Assembly: GCF_947179165.1 (NCBI RefSeq) | Contig: NC_077241.1 | Location: forward strand, 31,305,246-31,369,245 | Direction of reading: 5' to 3' | DNA length: 64,000 nt | DNA from: Solanum dulcamara | Lineage: Eukaryota; Streptophyta; Magnoliopsida; Solanales; Solanaceae | Shown here: piece after piece, positions 1 through 12,210 of the stretch | Position numbering within the stretch: position 1 is the first letter of the stretch | How the letters are laid out: every line of letters begins with the position of its first letter | Notes under the pieces: generated by a model | Told to the model about the DNA's origin: nothing | The model's database searches: none | Seen by the model: the letters and a program-made list of their open reading frames with translations, nothing else | Position numbers and translations under genes: made by a program

Positions 1-1839
1 TATAATTTAGAGTTTGCAGCAGTAGGTTTTGTGCTTAAGATTTGGAAGCACTACTTGTATGGAGTTCGATTTGAGATTTACACTAATCAAAGGAGCCTTC
101 AATACATTATGATCCAGAGGGATCTTAAATTGGGGCAGCGCTACTGGATTGAGCTCTTGAAGGACTTTGACCTCTCTATTCTCTACCATTTGGGCAAGGC
201 GAATATAGTAGACGATGCCTTAAGTCTGTAGGCGGTGAGTATAGGTAGTCTAACCTTTCTTTCTACTGTAGAGTAACAATTAGCTGTTGACATATGGTCC
301 TTAGCTAACTGGATGATTCGAATTGACATCTCTGATTCCCTATATGTGTTAGCTTTTGTGAGAGCTCATTCTTCTCTGTTGGGCCAGATTCACAGCCATT
401 AATTTTAGGATAAGGAGTTAGTTGTACTATAGAATCTTATTTTGGGAGGTGACGTCGGCCTTGATACTTTAGATTCAGATGGGATTTTGAGGTTTGGTGG
501 CCTTCTTTCTAGTTTGAGAGTCAGATGATCCTTAGCGAGTCCCATGACTCCAGATATTCTATCCATCCAAGCACTGCTATGATGTATCGTTACTTGATGA
601 AGTACTATAGGTAGAGTGGCATGATGAGAGATATTATGGATTTTGTGTCACATTTTTTGAGTTGTCAGCAGGTTAAGGCCGAGCATTCAAGGCTTGGTGG
701 TGCTTCAGAGACTACACATTCTCGAGTAGAAAGGGGAGAGGATCAACTTGGATTTCATTATGGGATTGCCTAGCATTTCTCATAGTCTTGATTGTATTTG
801 GGTCTTCGTGGATGAATTGACCAAGTCAGCACACTTTTTTCCCATTTATTCTTGAACTGCTGAAAGGTTAGGCCATATCTATATTCGAGAGGTGGTTCGC
901 CTTCATGATGTACCTATTTCTATTACCTCAAACAAGGTCTCATAGTTCACATCTAGCTTTTGAAAGACTTTTCAGGAGTAGTTGGGTACCCATGTAGACC
1001 TTAGCATAACTTTCCACCCGTAGACTAATGGTCAGTAAGGGCACACTATACACTTTCTCGAGGATATATTGTGGGCGTGTGTTATAGATTTTGGAGGTCA
1101 GTGGGATCAGTTCTTTCCCTTAGAGGAGTTTGCGTATATTAACAACTACCACTTCAGTATTTAGATCGTCCTATTTGAGGCCTTATATGGTAGGTGTTAT
1201 CACTCTTAGTTGGTTGGTTTGAGTCAATGGAGCCTAGGTCATGTAGTGCAGACTTGATTCAGGAGGCTTTAGATTATGTGAGAGTGATTCAGGATAGGCT
1301 CAGGACCGTTCAGAGTATATATCGGAGCTATGCGAATCATAGGCATCGACCTTTGAGGTTTTTTATTGGTGGTAGAGTATTACTCTGTGTATTGCCCATG
1401 AAAGAAGTGATGAGATTTGGGAGGTGGGGCAAGCTTAGCTCTAAAAATATTGGGCCTTTTGAGATATTGAGGGAAGTTCATGAGGTTGTATATGAGTTAG
1501 CTTTTCCCCTGGCCTTTTTATCTATTAATCCGATGTTCTATGTTTAGATATTGCGCTGGTATGTTCTAGACGAGTCCTATGTGCTTTATTATGATGCGGT
1601 TGATTTGGCTGATCATTTGAGCCATGTTAAGGACCAGTTGCTATTTTGGACAGAGATGTCAGGCAGTTGCATTCCAGAACCATTCCTATGGTTAAGGTCC
1701 GTTTGAGGCATCGTCCAGTCTAGGAGGATACCTAGGAGATAGATCATGAGATGTGGGCGCAGTTCCCTGACTTACTTTAGCCTTTAATTATTTCTTGACT
1801 CTTACTTTCGTAAATGAAACTTCTTTTTGTAGTGGATGT
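1..1839 (+). pseudogene. C1 element: decayed 3' half of Ty3/gypsy pol (RNase H, integrase, chromodomain)
   Basis: Remnant of a Gag-Pol polyprotein whose 5' part lies left of the window. Bases 1-231 read as RNase H (KIWKHYLYGVRFEIYTNQRS, with TNQRS where family A has TDHKS) and a GKANIVDDALS segment. Bases about 540-1190 hold scattered integrase pieces with frame shifts and stops, such as SCQQVKAEHS near 660. An open stretch at 1194-1547 covers the integrase C-terminus with a GPF motif (IGPFEIL). From 1548 to about 1770 a broken chromodomain-like tail follows. It runs directly into the LTR that starts at 1840. The product would be the replicative enzymes of a plant LTR retrotransposon. It is certainly non-functional. 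The strand and domain order are clear; the exact end of the coding part is not. Confidence 0.85.
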
Positions 1840-2566
1840 TGCAATGACCTTCCATATTATTTTTGAATTTAAGCATTCATTCCATCATTTAGAGAATTCC
1901 TGTTATGGGTTTAAGTCATTTATGACTTGTTGACGCTGACTTTCTGGTTGCCTAGTCTTTCATTTGGGTTTTAGGCCTGTTTCTCTGTTCTGGAGCTTTT
2001 ATAACTTCAAAAGTTGACTTTAGTCATAAATTCATGAAAACAACGTCAAAATAGAATTTTGATGGTTCAATCTACTCTAAAATGACCAAACTAGGCTAGT
2101 AGCATGGTCGGCATAAGTACCAAGGCAATCAGTATGAGTTTAGGACCGTTTGACTTTTTTGCCTTTGAAATTTGGCCTATGGTTGACTTTGGTCTAGATT
2201 CTTGGAAAACTTGCTCAGATAAAAATTCTGACTGTGTAGTTAACTCTAAAATCTCAAGTTTGGTCTAGATTGACCCTTTATTCTCTTTCATAGGCTTTCA
2301 ATCTAATCCCGAAGATCGATGTAGAAATTAGGTCCAAATGACAATTGGGTATGGGACCCACTTTTCATAAAATGACCTCTCATAGGACTTTAGAATGCGT
2401 CATTGAGTCTAAAACGTCAAATTTCATGGGGTAACATATCTCATTTGCGCGCATGGGGTTTGAAATGAATCAGAGAACCCCGTTGGAGGATTTGGCATGC
2501 TAACCTCTTTCTTCAAGTAGTGTGTGGTTCCATCTATTAAGAAACCCTTGGCCGCTAAAATGAATA

Positions 2567-2706
2567 CTGCTAAAGAGTCCAGGAGCTCGCTAAAACGACT
2601 AGCCCACTTGGGTGGGTGTCTCTTAAGCAACATCCCTGTCGCTAAAGAGACCAAGTGTCGCTAAAGCCATGCCTACCTTTTAGGTGGGTGTCGCTTAAGC
2701 GATTTC
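2567..2706 (+). repeat. Two imperfect ~70-bp direct repeats in C1 LTR
   Basis: Each unit carries GCTAAAGAG, then CGCTAAA, then GGTGGGTGTC and CTTAAGC. The first unit starts near 2567 and the second near 2637. This is a local duplication inside the LTR. Confidence 0.55.
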
Positions 2707-3826
2707 ATGGGGTTCACTTTTATGACACCTGTGGGTTGTTCTTAAGATCCATTTTTCATATTTTATATCTCATTCGAACCTTCTTTTCTCCTTTAATTCT
2801 TTTGCAATTTGGGCGATTCAAAAGGCTAACTTGCATAGAGTTTTGAGGGGAACCCAGTAGTTTGTTAGGAATTAGGATTTGAGGCATTCTTTCATGTAAT
2901 TTCTCCCTTTACTTTCGTTCTAGTGGTCTTGAAATTTGTAGTTGATCATGAATGCGTGTTAGGTTTGGCACCTGTTTGGTGTGAGAATTGTGTTACTCTT
3001 TTGGAATATGAGCTTGGGGTAGTAGTTGGAGCCTATTCTCGGAGACAATTACATGAGTTACGGAGTGGTTCCCACAATTTCTAATTTTTTACTTCAAAAT
3101 TGTCCCATCTCTGAATTCGATAATTTAGTGTCATAACGACTATATTAATGTTGTAATTCTATTTTTGATAGTGGGCGGCATTCGAAGGCCGCTCGGAAGG
3201 GAAAAACTCCTATTTTGTGAGTTTGAGCGTGCGTGGTCAGCCTATAGGTAGTCCACGGTTTTCCTCTCGTAAAATTGTATATGTTGAGGCAATTGTTTAT
3301 TAAGTTGTATGAGTTAGAGGGGTTGGGGTATCGAGCATGCTAAATTTGTAGAATTTATGTCGTAGGCGCTATTTTTGGAAATTGTTGGATTACATAAGTA
3401 TGATTCATGCTATTATCATTCATCCATGCCTTGCGTAATATGCTTTGACTTTGGTTATATGTTTGGAAGCATGTTGGGCATAAGTGTAGTCTTAGACTTG
3501 TGATTTCCTTAGACTTATGCGATTTTGGTGCTGTTGGGCCATAGAATCTCTCCGACGTCATTTCGGATGGTTAGCTCCCTATAGACTTATATAGCAGACT
3601 TGAGTTTGATAGTCTGAGCTTTCACTAGGCAGTAACTCAGCTTGCGACCTTACCTCTATATTGTGCTATCTTTTATTGGTGTAGTATTGCTTGATTCTTG
3701 ATTTTAAGGGACTTCGCAATAATTCTGGTTGTATGTTGTTCCGACGGGAATGTCATATTTATGGCATTCAGTTTGGAGGCAGTCCTCGGGATGCTCAATT
3801 GGTCGCTAAATCTAATTCTGTTTGAT

Positions 3827-4110
3827 CCCTTGGCTGCAGTTACCCGGTTGAAGCCCGTGGCCTAGCTTACTTGTGCCTAGTTCCTTTGGCTACAATTACC
3901 TGGTTGAAGTCCATGGTCTAGCTTACTTGTGTCATTCCCCTTTGGCGAAGAATACAATATTGAAGTCCGAGATCCAGCTTACCGTGTTTGGCCCCTTAGC
4001 TACAGTTACCCGATTGAAGTTCGTGGTCTATCTTACTCATGTTGACTCATTAGCTACAATTACTCAGTTTAAGTCCATGGTCCAACTTACACATGGTTCA
4101 GTTCCTCATT
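3827..4110 (+). repeat. Five-unit ~56-bp minisatellite in C1 LTR
   Basis: Five imperfect units start near 3829, 3887, 3942, 3998 and 4050. Each carries a version of GGCTACAGTTACCCGGTTGA followed by AGTCCATGGTCTAGCTTACT. The open frame at 3873-4127 is only a by-product of this repeat. Confidence 0.75.
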
Positions 4111-4919
4111 CCCTAATGAATCCTTGATTCAACTATTCATTTGCTCTCAGCTTTGGGTTTAGGTATTAGAGTTTGGGAATGGTTTGGTTCAAGTCTAGGA
4201 AATAGTGATACTATAAGAATCCTTTTGGCTCTGTTCATTTCACTTCAGCTTTTCTTTGCTCCTATTGGGCTTATGGGGGTCCGTTCAGGTTATTACCTTA
4301 TGCATGTACATGAGCGTACCCATTGGGTTTATGGGAGCCCAACCGATTTGCTAGATTCTTTCTCTTTTTTTGTTGAGCACACTCGTGTATATACCTACAT
4401 TTAAATTTTTCCTATCTTTGGTTGTGATCATTTACTCACACTTCAGTTTACTTTTGCTTATCTTGCTCAGTGGCCTATGATGCCTACTAGGTACATGTTC
4501 TTTTGGTACTCATACTACACTCTACATCTATTTTTGATATGCAGGTCTGAGTACTAGCTGTTTGCATCGAGTCAGCTGCGATCGTGATTTGTGGAAATGG
4601 GGAGCATATTACGTATTGGATTTACCCATCTCCCCCTGTTTATACATTTTGCCTATCTTATGCTTTCTGAGACAGTTTTGTTTTCGTGGTCCACTTTTAG
4701 GACTTGTACTCTTTTTTAAGTAGCTCTGTACACGTGACTTCCAAGTTCTAGGAGGGATCTTTTGGTTTGTATATATTTAATTGCTTCAACCCGTTCGTGT
4801 ATGCTCCTATTATTTCTTTACTATTTTAGATTGAATTGCTGGTCTTTACCTTGACATGCTATTACCGCAGTTTCGAGATATGGGTTGCCTTGCCTATTGG
4901 TGGTTCATAATAGGTGACA

Positions 4920-5134
4920 TCATGATCTGAGAAATCGAGTCGTGAAATATTCATATGCATGCATGTTCATGAAATTTGATTTTAAAGTTATGATTTTACG
5001 TTAAGTTAAAGTTTACATGATCTATGCATTTTAAGATGTCATCATGATCATGTTGGGTTGCTAGTCCTCTTTCTGTGTCCTCCCTATGATAAAATAATCT
5101 CATCCGAGGATGAATATTTCCAAGAGGGAGATAT
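4920..5134 (+). other. 3' end of interior and polypurine tract of element F
   Basis: This segment aligns with the reverse complement of the stretch just inside E1's PPT (about 6340-6560), for example GGGTTGCTAGTCCTCTTTC and GGATGAATATTTCCAAGAGG. It ends in a PPT (AGAGGGAGAT, about 5123-5132). It is therefore the 3' untranslated interior of a plus-strand element whose LTR begins at 5135. The C1 element appears to have inserted into it at 4919/4920. Confidence 0.6.
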
Positions 5135-5913
5135 TGTAAGATCTCGGTTAGAGAGTTGGAACCCAAAAGAAATCCTCAAAATATTTGAATGACTTTAGCC
5201 TACGAGTTACTCTACGACTCGTAGACAGTCCTACGACTCATAGGAAAGAGTTGTGGAGTGACCCCTAGACATTAATCATGAACAAACACAAAGGAAGGTC
5301 TTATGACTCATGTTTACGTCCCTTAATGTTCACAACGACCCATAGATGCAACTCGTAGGAAGAGTCCTGAGCAAAGTTTTAGAAGCCCCTCAAGGTCAAG
5401 TCTACAACTTGACTATACGGTCCGTGGAAGATGTTGCATGTAGTAGGAAGGACTCTTAATAAAACTTCAGAGACCTATAATTTTTCTTGTTTTGGGACCT
5501 GCAATACAGATGGATTTGATGATTCGTAATGAAATTTATGAGTCGTCAAAATGACTCATTTGTAAAGTTCAGAGACTCAAAAAATCAGGCATTTTCTCAG
5601 ACCTGCAGGACGAGTTGTTTTGATGGCTCGTCAATTCTTCTACGACCCATGAGAAGGGTCTCGTAGGTCCAAAATCCAAAGTTTAATAAGGGGTAATTGT
5701 GTATTTTCTAAATTTTGGTTCAATGAACCTAGACACTTTTATAGCCAAGTTTAAAGTCTCTATATATATAATTCTTTAAATTCCCCTCCTATTCCATTCA
5801 TTCTCCTAAAATTTCTCTAAGGCAAGAACTCCAAGTCTCACAAGGTTTCTTCTTCAAGCTCAAGCTAGGGTTTCCATATTTCCTCAGGTTCTACTTCAAT
5901 TCTTAGTGAACCC
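5135..5913 (+). mobile_element. Partial LTR of element F
   Basis: It begins TGTAAGATCTCGG directly after the PPT. It is rich in short motifs of the type CTACGACTCGTAG and GACCTGCAG in both orientations. A second copy, same strand, is the fragment at 31389-31725. The 3' end is uncertain: the sequence changes character by 5914, where an unrelated RT fragment starts, so the LTR is truncated or the border lies a little earlier. Confidence 0.55.
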
Positions 5914-6015
5914 AAGAAGGATGTATCTTGGAGGATGTGTGTAAATTGTCGAGCTATCAAAAAGATTACTGTAAAGTAGCGTCATTCTATTCCACGTCTT
6001 GATGATATGTTACTC
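5914..6015 (+). pseudogene. Isolated reverse-transcriptase fragment of a second Ty3/gypsy lineage
   Basis: Reading from 5914 gives KKDVSWRMCVNCRAIKKITV, one in-frame stop (TAG at 5977-5979), then RHSIPRLDDML. This is the conserved RT block just before the first catalytic motif in Ty3/gypsy polymerases. The wording differs clearly from family A ([19 protein letters not shown]), so it comes from another lineage. No more of that polymerase is visible on either side. Confidence 0.75.
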
Positions 6016-6020
6016 CCGGA

Positions 6021-6325
6021 TAGGCAATTTTTTGTGAATGAGATTTTGGACAGATTTTGAATCAGAAAAAAATTACACTAAATGGGAACAAGTAGGTGAT
6101 GCGGAGCTACCATGAACCTCATGGTTTTGTGCAATTTTTGATAAAATTTATCTTTCGGTACACGAGTCCTAAAAATCACCAAGACCATTTTCCTGCATGT
6201 TTTGACCCCCATGATCAACATTTCGAACTCGAATTTGCCAAAAAGAATAAGGATAATGCGTTACACGAAGGACCTATTTCCAAGGCATTCTTAAGGCACT
6301 TATGAGCATTTTGAGGAATGTTACA
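6021..6325 (-). mobile_element. E1 3' LTR fragment
   Basis: On the minus strand the LTR starts TGTAACATTCC at 6325, directly after the PPT. It runs toward lower coordinates for about 300 bases before losing identity near the RT scrap. The lower border is approximate. Confidence 0.5.
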
Positions 6326-7790
6326 ATATCTCCCCCTTGGAAACATTCATCCTTGAATTATATTTAACTAATATAGGACAGACATGGAAAGAGGACTAGC
6401 AACTCAACATGTACATGAGGATACTTGGAAAATGTATAGAACCAGTAAACTTCATACTTCACATAAAACATGGCCTTTGTTTGAAACAATCATTTTCATG
6501 AATCATGCATGCATATGAATGACATATGGAACTAAAACATAGGAGTTTAATCGATTTTATCATGAATAACTTAGTACCTTTAAGCTTGAGTGGAAGAAAA
6601 GAGAAACAAATAACAACTCATCATGTACGCTTCCGCTTTCGACGTAGCACTATCTACTTGTTGATTCCTCCATAACACTTTGACGGATGCAACGTCTTTC
6701 TTTTTTAACCTATTCACTTTCTGGTCTAAAAGTTCCATCGGGACTTCCTCATAAGTCAAATTCTCTTCAAGGTTCACAATTTCCATTGGTACAATAGCAT
6801 TTGGATTACCCACAAATTTCCTCAACACAGAAACATGAAATACCGGATGAACCATAGCCAACTCAAATGGCAAGTCTAACTCATATGCCACTTAGTTAAT
6901 ACTCTTCAATATTCTATAAGGTCCTACATATCTAGGACTCAACTTTTCTTTCTAACTAAATTGCATCACATCTTTCATAGGTGATAACTTCAAATACACC
7001 CAATCATCCACATCAAATTTTAGCTCTCTTCTTCTAGTGTTCGAATTAGACTTTTGAAGACCTTGAGTCGTATTCAATCTTAATCTTATAAGACTTATTT
7101 TCTCCATTGCATGAACTATCAAATCTGGACCAATCAATTCCATCTCACCAACTTCAAACCATCCCACTAGAGATCTACATCTTCTCCCATACAAGGCTTC
7201 AAAAGGAGCCATTTGAATGCTAGAGTAATAACTATTATTGTAGGTAAACTAAATCAATGGAAAATTCTCATCCCACTTTCCTTTAAGATCAATCACACAT
7301 GGCCTTAATATATTCTCCAAAGTTTAAATCGTTCTTTCGGCTTGTCCATCGGTTTGCGGATGGAAAACAATACTTAGATTGACTATAGTACCAAGAACAT
7401 TTTCAAATGACTTCCAAAAATATGATGTGAATTGAGTACCTCTATCTTATATAATCGACAAAGAAACACCATAAAGTTTCACAACTTCACAAATGTGCAA
7501 CTTAGCATAGTCTTTGGCACCATAAGATGTCTTAACTGGTAGAAAATGTGCCAATTTGGTTACTCGGTCCACAACAACCCAAATAGAATCATGTTGTCTC
7601 TTAGTATGAGGAAAACCCATTACAAAGTCCATATTCATATCTTCCCACCTCCAAATAGGAATCTCAATGTCTTGAACTAAACCTCCTAGTTTTGGATGCT
7701 CAACTTTAACGTGAAAATTAGGACAGTTAGGCACAAACTCCGCTAGTTCATTATTCATTCCACTCCACCAATACACTTCCCTCAAATTAC
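6326..7790 (-). pseudogene. E1 element: PPT, chromodomain and integrase remnant
   Basis: Minus-strand interior starting with a PPT (plus-strand ATCTCCCCCTTGG, about 6328-6340). Bases 6580-6891 read as the end of integrase plus chromodomain (MAYELDLPFELAMVHPVFHV, then [15 protein letters not shown]). Bases 6952-7212 read as YGRRCRSLVGWFEVGEMEL and the following linker. Bases 7447-7785 read as YWWSGMNNELAEF, with the zinc-finger CPNC changed to CPNF, then NMDFVMGF carrying the first catalytic aspartate. Stops and shifts separate the pieces. The order chromodomain to integrase with rising coordinate confirms minus orientation. It is a dead copy of a Tekay/Del-like chromovirus. Confidence 0.85.
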
Positions 7791-8965
7791 ATTACATATT
7801 GGTGGATCCCGAGTGAATTCAATACCGAGATCTATGGGCCTCATTCAATATCAACTCTCTTAATCCGTCAACATTAGGAATGCACAAATGACCTTGTTAA
7901 TGTAATACCCCATCTCCCCCTTGGGAGAAAGCCTCAATGGATTTTTCAGAAATAGACTTTTTCTATTCAACCAACATCGGATCATTGCTTTTTTTGGTCT
8001 TACCCTCCGCCACAAGAAATGATTCTAAGCCATTATGTACAAAAATACCTCCATCATTGGAGTCAACCAAATTCACACCTAAACATGACAATCTATGGAA
8101 CTCTTTAACCAAATCACTCTTACCTTCCTCAACACATGCAACACTATTCATAGACAACCGACTAATAGCACCAGCTACAATATTGGCCTTACCTAAATGG
8201 TACAATACATAGTCTTTGAAGAGTTCAACCACCCTCTTTGCCTATGGTTCAAGTCCCTTTGTCTAAACACATATTTCAAGATTTTGTGGTCGGTAAATAC
8301 ATAAACATGTACCCCATGATGATAATTGCACCAAATCAATACATGAGGCATCACAATAAACAACAAACTCATCCAAACCTTCAGGCAATGTAAAAATAGG
8401 AGCTGACATAAATGACCCTTTTATGTTTGGAAACTCTTCTCACATTCATTGGACCATTGAAATTTCACCTTCTTTTGGGTAACTTAGTTAAAGGCAAAGC
8501 AATAGATGAAAACCCTTCAACAAACCTTCTATAGTATCCAGCTAATCCCAAAAAGCTTCTAATATCCTAAGGAGATAATGGTCTAGGCTAGTTCTTAACC
8601 ACCTCTATTTTCTTTGGATCTACTTTAATCCCATCATCGTACACCACAAGGCTAAAAAATGTAACTTTCCTTAGCCAAAACTCACACTTACTTAATTTGG
8701 CAAATAATTGCTTCTCTCTCAATGTTTGCAACACAATCCATAAGTGACCCAAATGATCTTTCTCATTTCAAGAATAAACCAAGAGTCATCAATGAACACC
8801 AAAACAAACATGTCCAAGTATTGCTTAAAAATATGATTCATCAAATCTATGAATATAGAGGGAGCATTTGTCAAATGAAATGACATTACTATAAATTTAA
8901 AATGACCATATTATGTCCAAAATGCCATTTTTAGAATATCACACTCCCTCGCTCTCAATTGATGA
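7791..8965 (-). pseudogene. E1 element: RNase H and partial reverse transcriptase
   Basis: Continues E1 pol toward the N-terminus. Bases 7963-8232 contain KDYVLYHLGKANIVAGAISR (end of RNase H) and the downstream spacer. Bases 8300-8960 contain RT pieces, including the FIDD catalytic box near 8787-8798 and RARECDILKMAFWT near 8915-8950. The copy stops abruptly inside RT at about 8965, where a C-family LTR fragment begins, so gag, protease and the RT N-terminus are missing. Confidence 0.8.
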
Positions 8966-9102
8966 TAATCGAAAAATTGAAACGAATGACCAAGTGACCA
9001 AATAGTCAGTACCAACAAGTCATAAAACTTAGGGTCGCTACAGGATCTCTTTAAATGATGGAATGAATGCTTAAATTCAAAAATACCTAGAGGGTCATTA
9101 CA
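8966..9102 (-). mobile_element. C2 3' LTR, truncated to about 137 bp
   Basis: The reverse complement starts TGTAATGACCC at 9102 and aligns with the first 140 bases of the C1 LTR (shared block GAATTTAAGCATTCATTCCA). It is cut off at the junction with E1 RT. The deletion or recombination removed nearly 3 kb of this LTR. Confidence 0.7.
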
Positions 9103-10440
9103 GAATGACATAGGAGTAACTGAATAGGTAAGATTTCAATTAACCTTAAATAAAAACAACTTAATACCTTAGGCTTGAGTAGAGGGAAAGAAATGTGGGT
9201 ATCGCTTTATCATATATCCCTCTGCTTCCCTCATAGCACTTTCTAGTTGTTGATTCCTCCATAACACCTTGATGAATACAACTTCTTTAATCCTTAACTT
9301 CTTAACTTGTTTGTCTTATATTTCCACCAGAACTACTTCATAAGTCAAATTCTCTTCAACACTTACATCCTCCAAAGGGACAATGAAATTTGGATCACCC
9401 ACAAACTTTCTCAATATAGATACATGAAACACTGGGAGAACCATAGCCAACTCAAGTGGTAAATCTAACTCATAAGCCACCTTGCCAACACATCTCAATA
9501 TCCTATAAGGTCAAACGTATCCAGGACATTATTTCCTTTCTTACCAAAGCTCATCACACCTTTTATGGGTGAAACCTTCAAATACACCCAATTATCCACC
9601 TTAAATTCAATGTCTCATTTCCTAACATTTGAATAAGAGTTTTGACAAATTTGGGGCATCGTTAACCTCTCCCTTATGAGTCTTACCTTCTCCGTAGAAT
9701 CTATCACCAAATATGGACCAATAAAGCCATATCACCTACTTCAAACCATCCCACAGGGGACCTACATCTTCTCCCATACAATACTTCAAAAGGAGCCATT
9801 TGGATGCTAGAATGATAACTATTATTACAGGGAAACTCAATCATGGGCAAATATTTATCCCAACTTCCTTTAAAATCAATAACACATGCCCTTAACATAT
9901 CCTCTAAAGTATGATCATTCTTTCAGCTTGACCATTGGTTTTAAGATGGAAGGAAATACTTAACTTAACCTTTGTACCGAGACCTTTTTGAAATAACTTC
10001 CAAAAGTGTGAAGTGAATTATGTACCTCGATCCTATATGATGGACAAGAGCACACCATGAAGTCTTACCAACTTACAAACATACAACTTGGCAAAATGTT
10101 CGGTACCATAGGAATTCTTAATTAGTAGAAAATAAGCCAACTTCATCATTTGATCTACGACAGCCCAAATGGATTCATGTTTCTTCTTGATAAAAGGAAA
10201 ACCTGTTACAAAGTCCATGTTCACATCTTCCTACTTTCAAGTAGGAATTTTAATATCTTGGGATAACCCTCACTGTCTTTCATGCTCAACTTTAACTTAT
10301 TGGAAATTTGGACACTTAGCTACAAATTCCTCAATGTCCTTCTTTATGCCATTCCACCAATACACTTTTCACAAATCATGATACATCTTGGTGGAACCTG
10401 GATGAATCGAATACTAAGAACTATGAGCGTCATTCAATAC
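9103..10440 (-). pseudogene. C2 element: chromodomain and integrase remnant
   Basis: Minus-strand interior next to the truncated LTR. Chromodomain pieces lie at about 9180-9360. Bases 9316-9498 read as GKVAYELDLPLELAMVLPVF. The integrase core follows at 9620-10400: [17 protein letters not shown] near 9730-9780, [20 protein letters not shown] near 9840-9898, NMDFVTGFPFIKKKHESIW near 10170-10222, and the zinc-finger region at 10260-10400. Frameshifts and stops break it throughout. It is similar to E1 but belongs with a family C LTR. Confidence 0.85.
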
Positions 10441-12190
10441 CAACTTTCTTAACCTATCCATATTAGGTACACACAATAGACCTTTCTAATGTAGCATCCC
10501 ATCTCCCCCTTGGGAGAAATCCTCAATGCTTTTTTGATTACTGACTTCTTCAACTCAACTAACACCAGATCATGGTCTTGCTTAACCTTAACATCCGCTA
10601 GAAGAGATAATTCTGAACTATTATACACAAGAACACCTCCATCATTAGAATCAACCAAATGCACCCCTAAATGTGCCAATATATGAATATCTTTGATCAA
10701 TTCTTTCTTATCATGTGCAACACTAATCATGGAAAATCTACTTAGTGCATCAGTAACCACATTAGCTTTGCCCAAATGGTATAACACACTCATGCCATAT
10801 TCCTTCACCAATAAAAGCCATCTACTTTGTCGAAGGTTCAAATATTTTTGCTTAAACACATATTGTAAACTTTTATGGTCGGTGAACACATCCACATGGA
10901 CACCATAATGTTAGTGTCTCCAAATTGTCAAGGCAAACACAACTGCCGCTAATTCAATATTATGAGTTGGATAATTACATCCATTCACCTTAAGTTGCCT
11001 AGAGGCATAATCTATTACCTTACCCTTTTGATTCAACAAAAAACCAAGACCCACCCTTGAAGTATCACAATACACAACAAAACCATTGGACTCTTCTGGT
11101 AGAGTCAAAATAGGAGTGGTAGTGAGATGATCCTTAAACTATTGAAAACACATTTCACAAGCTTTCGACCATTGAAACTTCACCTTTTTTTACTCAACTT
11201 TGTGAAAGGTGATAAGATCGATGAAAACCCTTCCCCAAATCTCATATAGTATCTGGCTAGACCAAGGAAACTTCTATTATCCATAGGAGATAATTGCCTA
11301 GCCCAATTCTTAACCACCTCATTTTTCTTAAGATCAACCATAATACCTTGATCGGACACAATGTGATCAAGAAAGATAATCTCCCTCAATCAAAACTCAC
11401 ATTTGTTGAATTTGGCAAATAATTGCTTGTCCCTTAGAGTTGCAACACAATCCTCAAAGTGATTAGCATGCTCCTTCTCTTTCCGAGAGTAAACCAAAAT
11501 GTCATCAATGAACACAATTACAAACATATCCAGATATTATTTAAACTCTCTATTCATCAAGTTCATGAAAGCTGCATAGGCATTGGTCAAACCAAACGAC
11601 ATAACTAAGAACTCATAATAGCCATACCTTGTCTGAAATACCAACTTGGGAATATCACACTCCCTCACCCTTAATTAGTGATAACCAGAATGAAGATCTA
11701 CCTTGGAGAAGTAACTTTTTCCTTGCAACTAGTCAAACAAATCATCTATTCTCACAATTAGGTATTTATTTTTGATGGTTACTTTGTTCAATTGTCGGTA
11801 GTCAATGCACATACGTAGTGAACCATCTTTCTTTCTAACAAACAAAAAAGGATTACCCCATGAACATATACTTGGTCTAATGAAACATTTGGCTAACAAG
11901 TCTTTTAATTGATCCTTTAACTCTTTTAATTCCAATAGGGCCATTCTGTAAGAAGGAATAGAAATAGGTTGAGTACCCAAAAGAAAATTTATGCCAAAGT
12001 TAATTTCCCTTTTGGGAGGAACACTGAGTAAATCATCGAGAAACACATTCGAAAACTTATTCAGAATGGGAACCGGCCCTAGAGTAGGGGCTTTGTAATT
12101 TTCATCCCTAACCCTCACAAAATGATAAATGCAAACCTTGGAAATCATTCTTTGAGCTTTAAGGCATGAAATGAATTGACCTTTGAACAC
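10441..12190 (-). pseudogene. C2 element: spacer, RNase H and reverse transcriptase remnant
   Basis: RNase H: 10449-10895 reads as [14 protein letters not shown], then YHLGKANVVTDALSR; 10911-11108 reads as [37 protein letters not shown] at 11180-11300, an intact [10 protein letters not shown] catalytic box near 11490-11520, and at 11729-12190 the N-terminal RT with [20 protein letters not shown]. The frame is lost several times, so it is a pseudogene. The catalytic boxes are still legible, so it is of intermediate age. Confidence 0.88.
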
Positions 12191-12210
12191 AAAATTACAA
12201 CCCTTCCATT

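Larger units (their letters stand above)
1840..4919 (+). mobile_element. C1 3' LTR (family C, about 3.1 kb)
   Basis: It starts TGCAATGACC after the pol remnant and ends at AGGTGACA, the expected TG...CA form. A matching minus-strand start lies at 9102 (TGTAATGACC), and a second diverged copy at 20262-21820 plus 25101-26033 aligns along much of its length. No PBS follows 4919, as expected for a 3' LTR. Flanking 5-base TCATG at 4920-4924 would be the target duplication, but its partner is left of the window. Confidence 0.75.

Noticed and set aside
3873..4127. 84-residue open frame
   Set aside because: It lies wholly within the five-unit minisatellite of the C1 LTR; the open frame follows from repeat period and composition.
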